Shown piece by piece: positions 51,120-59,643 of a DNA stretch of 64,000 nt. The DNA comes from Murinocardiopsis flavida (GTDB taxonomy: Bacteria; Actinomycetota; Actinomycetes; Streptosporangiales; Streptosporangiaceae), in contig NZ_PYGA01000010.1 in assembly GCF_003014485.1 (NCBI RefSeq), positions 178,913 to 242,912 on the forward strand, given 5' to 3'. Numbering within the stretch: the stretch's first letter is position 1; every line of letters begins with the position of its first letter. Position numbers and translations under genes: made by a program. The notes under the pieces are model-generated. The model saw only the letters and a list, made by a program, of their open reading frames with translations. It made no database searches and was not told where the DNA came from.

Positions 51120-52265
51120 TCATGCGAGCAGGTCGTCGAGGATGTCGGGGGCCGTTCCGAGGGCGATCGTCATGCCGATCCCCGAGGTGACGGTGACGGC
51201 GCGCACCCGTGGGGAGGGCGCCGCCACCAGCAGGTCGGTGGCCGTGCTCGCGGCGTAGACGCCCTGCCAGCGCTGCCGGACCCGCAGCGGGCCGGTGCCG
51301 AGCAGCCGCGCGGCCTCGTCCAGGAGGAGTTCGGCGTGGTCCTCGCCGAGGAACGGCTCCACGGTCGGTGCGTAGGTGTGGGTGTCGCCGATCAGCAGTG
51401 CGCCGTCGGGGCGCTGGGTGAACATCAGGTTCACCCCGGCCGCGAGCAGTTCGGGGCGCCGTTGCCGGAACCGGGCGCGCAGCGCCGCCCCCGACTCCGT
51501 TCCGGCGAACGCCGGGTAGCGGACCAGCGATGTGCCGGTGAGCACGGCCGGCGCGAACGTGCGGTCGCGAGGGCTGTCGACCAACAGCATCTGGAGGGCG
51601 CACTGGTGCAGGCCGGCGGCGTCGGCCGCCTCGGGGAACAGGGCGTCGACTTCGTGGCCGGCGCAGACGACGGCGCGCTCGCAGGCGAGGTCGCCGCGGG
51701 CGGTGTGCACGACGCCGTCGCCGACTCCGGTGACCGCGGTGTCGTAGACCATCCGGACGCCGGGCTGCGCGGCGAGCCATTCGGCAATCCGGTGCACCGC
51801 GTTGCGGGGGTCGACCCGGATGTCCTGCGGGAGGAGCGCCCCGCCGGTGGTCGCCGGGTCGACGCCGGGGACCCGCTCCTCGACCTGGGCGGATGTCAGG
51901 AGGTCGACCTCGCCGGGGCCGCGCTGCTCGGCGAGTTCGGCGAGGACGGCCATCTCGGCGGCGTCGCGCGCGACGGCGACGGCGCCCGACCGGGCGAGCC
52001 ACAGCCCGGTGCGCTCCGCCAGTGCGATCCAGCGCTCCCTGGCCGCCCTGCCCCGGCGGAGGTTCTCCCCGGTCTGCGCCGTGACGCAGCCGTGGCCGAA
52101 GTTGCGCACGGAGGCGCCGACGGCGTGGGAGGAGCGTTCCACCACGGTGACCGACAGGCCGCGGTCGTGGGCGTCCACGGCGTGGGCGAGGCCGACGATG
52201 CCGGCGCCGACGACGACGAGGTCGCTGCGGGGATGCCCGGTGAGGGGCGTCGATGAGGTGCTCAC
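51120..52265 (-). CDS. FAD-dependent oxidoreductase of a phosphonate locus (TIGR03364-type)
   Basis: A 381-residue D-amino-acid-oxidase-like flavoprotein. The FAD fingerprint is LVVVGAGIVGLAHAVDAHDRG near residues 16-36; SVRNFGHGCVTAQTG and the C-terminal TSGIGMTIALGTAPDIL are typical of the family usually found with phosphonatase-like hydrolases. Relatives are reported to oxidise 2-aminoethylphosphonate or its N-methyl form to phosphonoacetaldehyde; assignment here is by context. I start at GTG 52265; a TTG 12 codons upstream is a weaker alternative. First gene of the operon with phnDCE and divergent from the GntR gene. Confidence 0.88.
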   Translation of the reverse strand: MSTSSTPLTGHPRSDLVVVGAGIVGLAHAVDAHDRGLSVTVVERSSHAVGASVRNFGHGCVTAQTGENLRRGRAARERWIALAERTGLWLARSGAVAVARDAAEMAVLAELAEQRGPGEVDLLTSAQVEERVPGVDPATTGGALLPQDIRVDPRNAVHRIAEWLAAQPGVRMVYDTAVTGVGDGVVHTARGDLACERAVVCAGHEVDALFPEAADAAGLHQCALQMLLVDSPRDRTFAPAVLTGTSLVRYPAFAGTESGAALRARFRQRRPELLAAGVNLMFTQRPDGALLIGDTHTYAPTVEPFLGEDHAELLLDEAARLLGTGPLRVRQRWQGVYAASTATDLLVAAPSPRVRAVTVTSGIGMTIALGTAPDILDDLLA

Positions 52266-52315
52266 GGTGCCGACACTGGCCGAGCGAGGGTGCCGACACA
52301 AGAGGCTGGACCTCG

Positions 52316-52327
52316 TTGTACATACAA
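52316..52327. promoter_or_regulatory. HutC-type GntR operator in the divergent phosphonate promoter
   Basis: TTGTA-CA-TACAA is an inverted repeat; on the minus strand the wider site reads ACTTGTATGTACAACG, close to the CTTGTATGTACAAG operator remembered for HutC regulators. It lies about 50 bp upstream of the FAD oxidoreductase start. Confidence 0.65.
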
Positions 52328-52403
52328 GTTAACCCGGCATTTTCTCTGGCAGGAGACGATTCATCGGGCGTTCACCGCAGATTCGGGCACGGCGCGCCGC
52401 GAC

Positions 52404-52415
52404 TTGTATGATCAA
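52404..52415. promoter_or_regulatory. Second GntR half-operator overlapping the regulator's own -10 box
   Basis: TTGTATGATCAA keeps one TTGTA half-site and degenerates in the other. It contains the -10 hexamer TATGAT (52407-52412), which is exactly 7 nt before the GTG at 52420. Binding here would give autorepression. Confidence 0.55.
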
Positions 52416-52419
52416 CCGC

Positions 52420-53184
52420 GTGACGATTCCCCTGCATCAGCGCCTCTCCGACGAACTGCGCGCCCGTGTGGCGTCGGGCCGCTGGCAGCGCGGCTTCCGG
52501 CTGCCCAGCGAGGCCGAGCTGTGCGCCGAGTTCGGCACCTCCCGCGGCCCCGTGCGCCAGGCGCTGGCGGCGCTGCGCAGCGAGGGGCTGATCACCGGCG
52601 GCCGGGGCCGCCCCCCGGAGGTCAGCGGCGCGGTGCCCGCGCAGTCCTTCTCGACCTTCATGTCGTTCAGCGAATGGGCGGCCGGGTCGGGGTTCACCCC
52701 CGGCCAGCACACCTACGAGCTGGCGCGCCGCCCGGCCTGCGCCGAGGTCGCCGCGATGCTCGACGTCCCCGCCGACACCCCCGCCGTCGACCTGCTCCGG
52801 CTGCGGCTGCTCGACGGCGTCCCCGCCATGATCGAGCGCACCAGCTTCCCCGCGGACGTCGGGCGGCTGCTGTTCGACTTCGACACCGACTCCGGCTCGG
52901 TCTTCGCCTACCTGCGCGATCAGGGCGTCCCCCTGGCGCGCGGCCACCACGTGGTCGACGCCGTCGCCGCCGACCCCTTCGACAGCGACGCGCTCCAGGT
53001 GCCCGAGGCGGCGCCGCTGCTGCGCGAGCGGCGCCGCAGCATGGCCGCCGACGGCCGCGTCCTGGAGGCGTCCGACGACCGCTACCGGCCGGACCTCGTG
53101 ACCTTCAGCATCGAGAACTCACTGGAGGCCCGGGCCCCGCTCACCCGGGTGCATTCGACCAACGACGCAACGGAGGCGACATGA
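52420..53184 (+). CDS. GntR/HutC-family transcriptional regulator of the phosphonate locus
   Basis: A 254-residue regulator with an N-terminal winged helix (IPLHQRLSDELRARVASGRW, SEAELCAEFGTSRGPVRQALAALRSEGLI) and a C-terminal UTRA ligand domain typical of the HutC subfamily. I start at GTG 52420, not the ATG at 52408, because that ATG lies inside a TATGAT -10 box placed exactly 7 nt before the GTG: the message is leaderless. The stop overlaps the HAD gene (ATGA). PhnF-like regulators of phosphonate genes belong to the same subfamily. Confidence 0.9.
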   Translation: MTIPLHQRLSDELRARVASGRWQRGFRLPSEAELCAEFGTSRGPVRQALAALRSEGLITGGRGRPPEVSGAVPAQSFSTFMSFSEWAAGSGFTPGQHTYELARRPACAEVAAMLDVPADTPAVDLLRLRLLDGVPAMIERTSFPADVGRLLFDFDTDSGSVFAYLRDQGVPLARGHHVVDAVAADPFDSDALQVPEAAPLLRERRRSMAADGRVLEASDDRYRPDLVTFSIENSLEARAPLTRVHSTNDATEAT

Positions 53185-53864
53185 TCGAGCTGGTCGTCCT
53201 GGACATGGCCGGGACCACCATCGAGGAGCACGGCGCGGTCTACGCCGCGCTCGGCGACGCCGCACGCGAGGCGGGCGCCACGATCGGCGCCGCCGACGTC
53301 CAGCACTGGATGGGCGCCGACAAGGAGACGGCGCTCGCCGGACTACTGCGCACCGGCGGGCGGCCCGAGCCGGCCCCGGAGACGGTCGGCGCCGCGTTCG
53401 ACCGGTTCCGCACGCTCCTCGCCGCCGCCTACGGCGCCCGGCCGCCCGAGCCCATCCCCGGCGCGGCCGACACCATCGCGCAGCTGCGCGCCTCCGGCGT
53501 CAAGGTGGCGCTGACCACGGGGTTCACCCGCGACGTCGCCGAACCGCTGCTCGCCTCGCTGGGCTGGCAGAACGGGGTCGTGGACGCCGTGGTGTGCTCC
53601 GACGAGGTGGCCGCCGGGCGCCCCGCGCCGCACCTGATCCACCGCGCGATGGAGCGCACCGGGGTGTTCGACGTCCGCACCGTTCTGAGCGGCGGTGACA
53701 CCGTGGTCGACTTGGTGTCGGGGCACAACGCGGGCGCAGGCGAGGTGGTCGGGGTCCTCACCGGCAAGCTCGGCCGGGCCGAGCTGGAGCGGCACCCGCA
53801 CACGCACATCGTGCCCGGCGTCGCCGACATCCCCGGCCTGCTCCGCGACCGCGCCCGCGCCTGA
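53181..53864 (+). CDS. Phosphonatase-like HAD hydrolase (PhnX-like)
   Basis: A 227-residue haloacid-dehalogenase-superfamily enzyme. Motif I is LVVLDMAGTTIEEHG with the phosphonatase-type D-x-A-G-T, the cap domain has HWMGADKETAL with a lysine placed like the Schiff-base lysine of PhnX (MGxxK), motif II is ALTTGF and motif IV VLSGGDTVVDLVSG. PhnX cleaves phosphonoacetaldehyde to acetaldehyde and phosphate. With the divergent FAD oxidoreductase it would complete 2-aminoethylphosphonate breakdown. ATG 53181 overlaps the GntR stop and has GGAGG 5 nt upstream. Confidence 0.88.
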   Translation: MIELVVLDMAGTTIEEHGAVYAALGDAAREAGATIGAADVQHWMGADKETALAGLLRTGGRPEPAPETVGAAFDRFRTLLAAAYGARPPEPIPGAADTIAQLRASGVKVALTTGFTRDVAEPLLASLGWQNGVVDAVVCSDEVAAGRPAPHLIHRAMERTGVFDVRTVLSGGDTVVDLVSGHNAGAGEVVGVLTGKLGRAELERHPHTHIVPGVADIPGLLRDRARA

Positions 53865-53883
53865 CCCCCGCCCGCCCGGACGG

Positions 53884-53919
53884 CAAGGGGGCCCGCGCCG
53901 CGCGGCGCGGGCCCCCTTG
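53884..53919. terminator. Bidirectional terminator between the HAD and phosphofructokinase genes
   Basis: Arms 53884-53899 and 53904-53919 are a perfect 16-bp stem around GCGC, starting 20 bp after the HAD stop codon and 44 bp beyond the convergent pfkA stop. Confidence 0.8.
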
Positions 53920-53962
53920 TCCGGGAACGGTGTCCGGGAACGGGATTCGTCCGGGAACGGGA
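53919..53962. repeat. Three copies of TCCGGGAACGG
   Basis: GTCCGGGAACGG occurs three times in 44 bp between the terminator and the end of pfkA. A small tandem repeat with no recognised function. Confidence 0.7.
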
Positions 53963-54988
53963 TCAGCCGAAGAAGACCTCGGCCTCTTCGTAGCGCTCGA
54001 CCGGGACGGTCTTGAGCTTCTCGGTGGCAGCAGCCAGCGGCACGCGCACGATGTTGGTGCCCTGGAGGGCGACCATCTTGCCGAAGTCGCCCGCGTGCAC
54101 GGCCTCGGCGGCGTTGACGCCCAGCCGGGTGGCGAGCACGCGGTCGAACGCCGAGGGGGTGCCGCCGCGCTGCACGTGGCCGAGGACCACCGAGCGGGCC
54201 TCCTTGCCGGTGCGCGACTCGATCTCCTCGGCGAGGCGCTGGCCGATACCGCCCAGGCGGACGTGGCCGAAGGAGTCGGTCTCGCCCGTGGCGAGCTCCA
54301 TCTGCCCCTCCTGCGGGTGCGCGCCTTCGGCGACCACGATGATGGGGGCGTAGTTGGTCTTGAAGCGGCTCTCGACGTGCGCGACGACCTGGTGGATGTC
54401 GAAGGGGCGCTCGGGGATCAGGATGACGTTGGCACCGCCGGCCATGCCGGCGTGCAGCGCGATCCAGCCCGCGTGGCGGCCCATGACCTCGACGATGAGC
54501 GCGCGGTGGTGCGATTCGGCCGTGGTGTGCAGCCGGTCGATGGCCTCGGTGGCGATGTTGACCGCGGTGTCGAACCCGAACGTGTAGTCGGTGGCGTTGA
54601 GGTCGTTGTCGATGGTCTTGGGGACGCCGATGACGTTGACGCCGCGCTCGGTGAGCTGCGTGGCGACACCGAGGGTGTCCTCGCCGCCGATGGCGACGAG
54701 CGCGTCGATGCCGAGTCCGGCCATGTTGTCCTTGACCCGCTCGACCCCGCCGTCGATCTTCATGAGGTTGGTGCGCGAGGATCCGAGGATGGTTCCGCCG
54801 CGGGGCAGGATCCCGCTGACCGCGGCGCGGTCGAGCGGCATGGTGTCGCCTTCGAGCGGGCCGCGCCAGCCGTCGCGGAAGCCGACGAACTCGTACCCGT
54901 AGTCCTTGTTCCCCTTCCGGACCACGGCGCGGATGACCGCGTTCAGTCCCGGGCAGTCGCCGCCACCGGTCAGGACACCGACTCGCAT
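53963..54988 (-). CDS. pfkA: 6-Phosphofructokinase, predicted pyrophosphate-dependent
   Basis: The enzyme phosphorylates fructose 6-phosphate. The 341 residues have the nucleotide loop GVLTGGGDCPGLNAVIR, the active-site PKTIDNDL and EVMGRHAGW. Two residues tell the phosphoryl donor in E. coli numbering: position 104 is Asp (GGED at 101-104) and position 124 is Lys (PKTIDND). Asp104 with Lys124 is the signature of pyrophosphate-dependent actinobacterial enzymes; ATP-dependent ones have Gly104. ATG 54988 has GAGGAG 8 nt upstream; the longer frame upstream is not real. Confidence 0.94.
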   Translation of the reverse strand: MRVGVLTGGGDCPGLNAVIRAVVRKGNKDYGYEFVGFRDGWRGPLEGDTMPLDRAAVSGILPRGGTILGSSRTNLMKIDGGVERVKDNMAGLGIDALVAIGGEDTLGVATQLTERGVNVIGVPKTIDNDLNATDYTFGFDTAVNIATEAIDRLHTTAESHHRALIVEVMGRHAGWIALHAGMAGGANVILIPERPFDIHQVVAHVESRFKTNYAPIIVVAEGAHPQEGQMELATGETDSFGHVRLGGIGQRLAEEIESRTGKEARSVVLGHVQRGGTPSAFDRVLATRLGVNAAEAVHAGDFGKMVALQGTNIVRVPLAAATEKLKTVPVERYEEAEVFFG

Positions 54989-55104
54989 GCGTGCACTCCT
55001 CGCAGATAATTTATGAAAACACCAGGCCACGACGCTACGCGCGCCCCGTGCGCTGCTGTCAGTCTTGACCTCGCGGCTCGTCACCGACAGCCTAACGACA
55101 ACGC

Positions 55105-55120
55105 AGTGACGGGCATCACG
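55105..55120. promoter_or_regulatory. CRP-like site between pfkA and glpK
   Basis: AGTGACGGGCATCACG matches the GTGA-n6-TCAC core of the CRP/GlxR consensus at every core position and differs only at the outer bases. It lies in the 269-bp divergent promoter region. Confidence 0.5.
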
Positions 55121-55214
55121 GAATCGCACCCTGGAAGCGTTGAGAATTTCCCGAATCGGGGTAAATCCCCCGGATGACGCCCAGCACCCGCCGGTGCGGC
55201 TCCACATCCGTCAC

Positions 55215-55228
55215 ATGGTCTAGACCAT
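55215..55228. promoter_or_regulatory. Perfect GntR-type palindrome at the glpK promoter
   Basis: ATGGTCTAGACCAT is an exact 14-bp palindrome with the TGGTCTAGACCA core of DasR-type (GntR/HutC) sites. It overlaps a possible -10 box (CATAGT, 55226-55231) 30 bp before the glpK start, so repression is expected. Confidence 0.75.
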
Positions 55229-55257
55229 AGTCGTCGAAGCACCTGGAGGCCAACCCC

Positions 55258-56733
<1,476 letters not shown>

Positions 56734-57182
56734 GTGCCGGCCGCAAGGGCCGACTGCCAGAGACGGCCGTAAGGGCCTGCGGTAAGGGCCCGCAGCACCC
56801 CCACCGCGTCGGGGCCGCCGCCGTACCCACGGCGGCGGCCCCGATGCGCGCGCGGACCCGCCGACACGGCGCCGTCGATGCGGTGCTTCACAGCTGCCGC
56901 GCGGTGAAGCAGGACAGCCCGCAGGAGCGAGGAAGGCTGCCGCCGCGATTGCGAAGCATCCGGCGGCGCGAAACACCACGCCGAAGGTTCTCCGCCAGAC
57001 CTCGGACACCGCTGGCGACCGCCGCTGTGCCCAGGGTCTGGCTGTCGATGCGGGCCGTGGTGCTTCGCGCCGCTCGCGCTTCGCGCGGAGCGGCAGCCTG
57101 AGCACCGCTTCGACCGCGGGAACGGAGGTCCGTGGTGCGGCCCTCCCGCCACCCGCGTACCTAACCTCTCAGGTCAGAACAC
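56734..57182. other. Intergenic region between glpK and the response regulator
   Basis: The two genes converge. Apart from the terminator hairpin at 56809-56844 and a few CGTAAGGGCC-like short repeats next to the glpK stop, I see nothing recognisable. Confidence 0.55.
56809..56844 (+). terminator. glpK terminator
   Basis: TCGGGGCCGCCGCCGT and its exact complement form a 16-bp stem with loop ACCC, 76 bp after the glpK stop. Confidence 0.75.
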
Positions 57183-57989
57183 CTAGCGTTCGTCGTCGTC
57201 CAGGCCCTTGTCGATGGCGTAGCGGACCAGTTCGACCCTGTTGTGCAGTTGCAGCTTGTTCAGGGTGTTCTGGACGTGGTTCTGCACGGTGCGGTGGGAG
57301 AGCGTGAGCCGGGCCGCGATCTGCTTGTAGGTGAGGCCCTTGGCGACCAGCCGCAGCACCTCCGTCTCGCGCTCGGTCAACCGGGGGGTGTCGTCATCGT
57401 CGGCGGGCGGCGGCGCGGCGGCCAGGCGGCGGTACTCGCCGAGGACCAGGCCGGCCAGCCCCGCCGTGAACACGGCGTCGCCGTTGTGCACGCGGCGCAC
57501 CGCGTCGATCAGCTCCTCACGGCCGGCCGACTTCACCAGGTACCCGGTCGCCCCCGCCTTGACGGCGTCGAGGACGTCCTGGTGCTCGCCGCTGGCCGAC
57601 AGGATGAGCACGCGCAGGCCGAGGTCCAGGCCGAGCAGCCGCGCGGTGACCGCCACCCCCGACAGGTCGGGCAGTTGCAGGTCGACCACCGCGACCGTCG
57701 GCCGCACCGCCGGGGCGATGCGCGCGGCCTGGGCGCCGTCGCCCGCGGTGCCGACGACCTCGATCCCCGACTCGGCGAGGTCGCGCGCGACCGCGTCGCG
57801 CCACATGGGGTGGTCGTCCACGACCATGACGCGCACGGCGCGGTCGCCCGCGGCGGTGTCGGCGGCGGTGTCGGCGGCGGTGTCGGCGGCGGGCGCGCCG
57901 CCCGGGTCGCCCGTTCCGGCCGCGGGTTCCGGCGCGTCGGCGGTGGTCGGGGACTGTTCCTCGGCTCGGCCACTCGGGTTCGCGTCCAT
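57183..57989 (-). CDS. NarL/LuxR-family response regulator
   Basis: A 268-residue response regulator. Residues 1-50 are a Pro/Ala/Asp-rich tail with a triple AADT repeat. The receiver domain has the acidic pair VDDHP, phospho-acceptor D103 in VVDLQLPDLSG and the lysine in YLVKSAGREELI. The C-terminal LuxR helix-turn-helix is LTERETEVLRLVAKGLTYKQIA and SHRTVQNHVQNTLNKLQLHNRVELVRYA. No histidine kinase gene is adjacent, so the partner is elsewhere. ATG 57989 is preferred because TACAGT lies 6 nt upstream, indicating a leaderless message. Confidence 0.93.
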   Translation of the reverse strand: MDANPSGRAEEQSPTTADAPEPAAGTGDPGGAPAADTAADTAADTAAGDRAVRVMVVDDHPMWRDAVARDLAESGIEVVGTAGDGAQAARIAPAVRPTVAVVDLQLPDLSGVAVTARLLGLDLGLRVLILSASGEHQDVLDAVKAGATGYLVKSAGREELIDAVRRVHNGDAVFTAGLAGLVLGEYRRLAAAPPPADDDDTPRLTERETEVLRLVAKGLTYKQIAARLTLSHRTVQNHVQNTLNKLQLHNRVELVRYAIDKGLDDDER

Positions 57990-58353
57990 GGGGCGACTGT
58001 AGCGATCCGCTCCCCGCCGCACGCACCCCGCACGCCGATCAGGTGGACGGGGCGGTACCGGCACCCGGGGTGGGGCGCATGCCGGGCGCTGGTCAAGTGG
58101 ACCGCGCGATACCGGGCACTCGGGGTTCGCGCGGCGCGTGGGGCGCGGCGAGCACCGCACGGCGCACGACGCGCGCCGATCAGGTGACCCGCACCGCCGC
58201 GCACACCGCTATCCTGGTTACGGTCTGGACCGAAATTTCTGGTGGTACGGTGCGGCCCATCGGCGAGTACAGGGCGGGCCCGCGCGGGCGGTTCGGCCGG
58301 TGCGCGGTGGCCCCGGGGGCGCCGCGCCGCACCGGCTCAGTGGTGGAGGTCGC
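57990..58353. other. Divergent promoter region with short repeats and an operator
   Basis: Next to the response regulator lies its leaderless -10 (TACAGT on the minus strand, 58001-57996). Three imperfect copies of GCCGATCAGGTGGAC occur at about 58035, 58087 and 58176. The operator at 58218-58235 belongs to the downstream regulator gene. No gene is supported. Confidence 0.5.
58218..58235. promoter_or_regulatory. Operator upstream of the winged-helix regulator gene
   Basis: TTACGGTCTGGACCGAAA matches 15 of 18 positions of the site TTACGGTCTAGGCCGTAA at 60743-60760 and is an imperfect inverted repeat. It contains TACGGT, usable as a -10 box. Shared sites suggest joint control of both transcripts. 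Confidence 0.65.
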
Positions 58354-59598
58354 ATGAGCGTCACGGTCGGCGTGGTCGGTCCGGAGGACCTGGTGGCCCG
58401 CGTGCTCACGGTGGCCGACTCGCTGCCGGGCACCCGGCTGGTCGCCCTGCCCTACCCGCACGTCGACCTGGCGCCCGAGGTGGCGCGCGACGGCCAGGCC
58501 GACACCGACGCCCTGCTGTTCACCGGGGTCATCGCCTACACCCGCGCGAGCAACGCCGGTGTGCTGCGGCGCCCGGCCGGCTACGTCTCCTACAGCGGGG
58601 CCACCCTGCTGCGGGCGCTGGTGGAGCTGCTCCGGCTCGGCCACGACGTGACCCGCATCTCCATCGACACGCTCGCGCGCGACCAGGTCGTCGACACGCT
58701 GACCGAGGCGCGGCTGCCAACGGGGCACGTGCGGGTCCTCCCCTACGACGCCTCGCTGAGCTCCGAGGACATCGTCCGGTTCCACCGCGAGGCGCGCGAG
58801 CACGACGGCACCGAGGTCGCCGTGACCTGCCTCGGGTCGGCCTTCGCGGCGCTCGACCCCGTGCTGCCCGCCGTCCGGCTGACCCCGTCGCGGCACTCGA
58901 TCGCCGCCGCGCTGCGCTCCCTCGTCCTGACCGCCTCCGGGCGGCACATCGGGGACGCCCAGGTCGCCATCGGGCTGATCGACGTGCCCGGTGAACCCCC
59001 GGAGTCCGAACTTGCGCTGCTCGGCGCCGCCGCGGCGACGCGCGACGACGGCGTGCGGATGCTCGTGACGACCCGGGGGCTGCTCGAACACCACACCGCC
59101 GGGTTCACCCGGCTGCCGCTGCTCGGCGGGTTGAGCGCGCGGCACCCCGCGGCGCACGCCGGGTTCGGGGTCGGCCGCACCGCTGCGGAGGCGGAGTCTC
59201 GGGCGCGGCACGCGCTGAACCGGGCCGCGCACGTCGGTCGGCACGCGGCCGTGGTCACCCTCAACGAGGAGGTCGACGTCGTGCTCGCCGGTGCGAACCC
59301 GCCCGCCGCGGAGCCGTCCGCCGCCGCGGACCCGCCGCGCGGCACCGACGACATCCCCCTGCTCGCCCACCGGGTCGGGCTGCGCCGCGAGACGCTGACA
59401 CGCCTGCACGCGCTCTCCGGCGTCCGCAGCGGCGAGGGGATCACCGCGCTGGACGTCGCCGACCACCTGGGCGTCCAGCAGCGGACCGCGCGCCGGATCC
59501 TGAAGCGTATGGAGCACGCCGGGCTGGCGGTGCCGCTCGGGGGCCGCCAGGAGGGCCGCACCGGGCGGCCCCCCGTGGCCTACCTCCTCCAGATGTGA
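58354..59598 (+). CDS. Winged-helix transcriptional regulator with an N-terminal sensor domain
   Basis: I do not recognise the family by name. The 414 residues have an N-terminal alpha/beta domain of about 220 residues resembling a periplasmic-binding or PrpR-N-like sensor (VTVGVVGPEDLVARVLTVADSL, DALLFTGVIAYTRASNAGVLRRP), a middle part, and a C-terminal winged helix (GEGITALDVADHLGVQQRTARRILKRMEHAGL, then GRPPVAYLLQM). ATG 58354 has GGAGG 5 nt upstream. An operator in front of it recurs before the enolase-superfamily gene 2.4 kb away, so it probably regulates itself and that pathway. Confidence 0.8.
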   Translation: MSVTVGVVGPEDLVARVLTVADSLPGTRLVALPYPHVDLAPEVARDGQADTDALLFTGVIAYTRASNAGVLRRPAGYVSYSGATLLRALVELLRLGHDVTRISIDTLARDQVVDTLTEARLPTGHVRVLPYDASLSSEDIVRFHREAREHDGTEVAVTCLGSAFAALDPVLPAVRLTPSRHSIAAALRSLVLTASGRHIGDAQVAIGLIDVPGEPPESELALLGAAAATRDDGVRMLVTTRGLLEHHTAGFTRLPLLGGLSARHPAAHAGFGVGRTAAEAESRARHALNRAAHVGRHAAVVTLNEEVDVVLAGANPPAAEPSAAADPPRGTDDIPLLAHRVGLRRETLTRLHALSGVRSGEGITALDVADHLGVQQRTARRILKRMEHAGLAVPLGGRQEGRTGRPPVAYLLQM

Positions 59599-59643
59599 CC
59601 GGTCGGCCTCTGTGACCGGTCAGCCCCCGAATGTGACCGGTCA
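59596..59643. repeat. Three copies of the palindrome TGACCGGTCA between convergent genes
   Basis: TGACCGGTCG (59596-59605), TGACCGGTCA (59613-59622) and TGACCGGTCA (59634-59643). The stop codon of the regulator gene lies in the first and the stop codon of the oxidoreductase gene in the third. Confidence 0.8.

Noticed and set aside
52408..52419. ATG at 52408 as start of the GntR gene
   Set aside because: The ATG lies inside the TATGAT -10 box; the GTG at 52420 is at the leaderless spacing.
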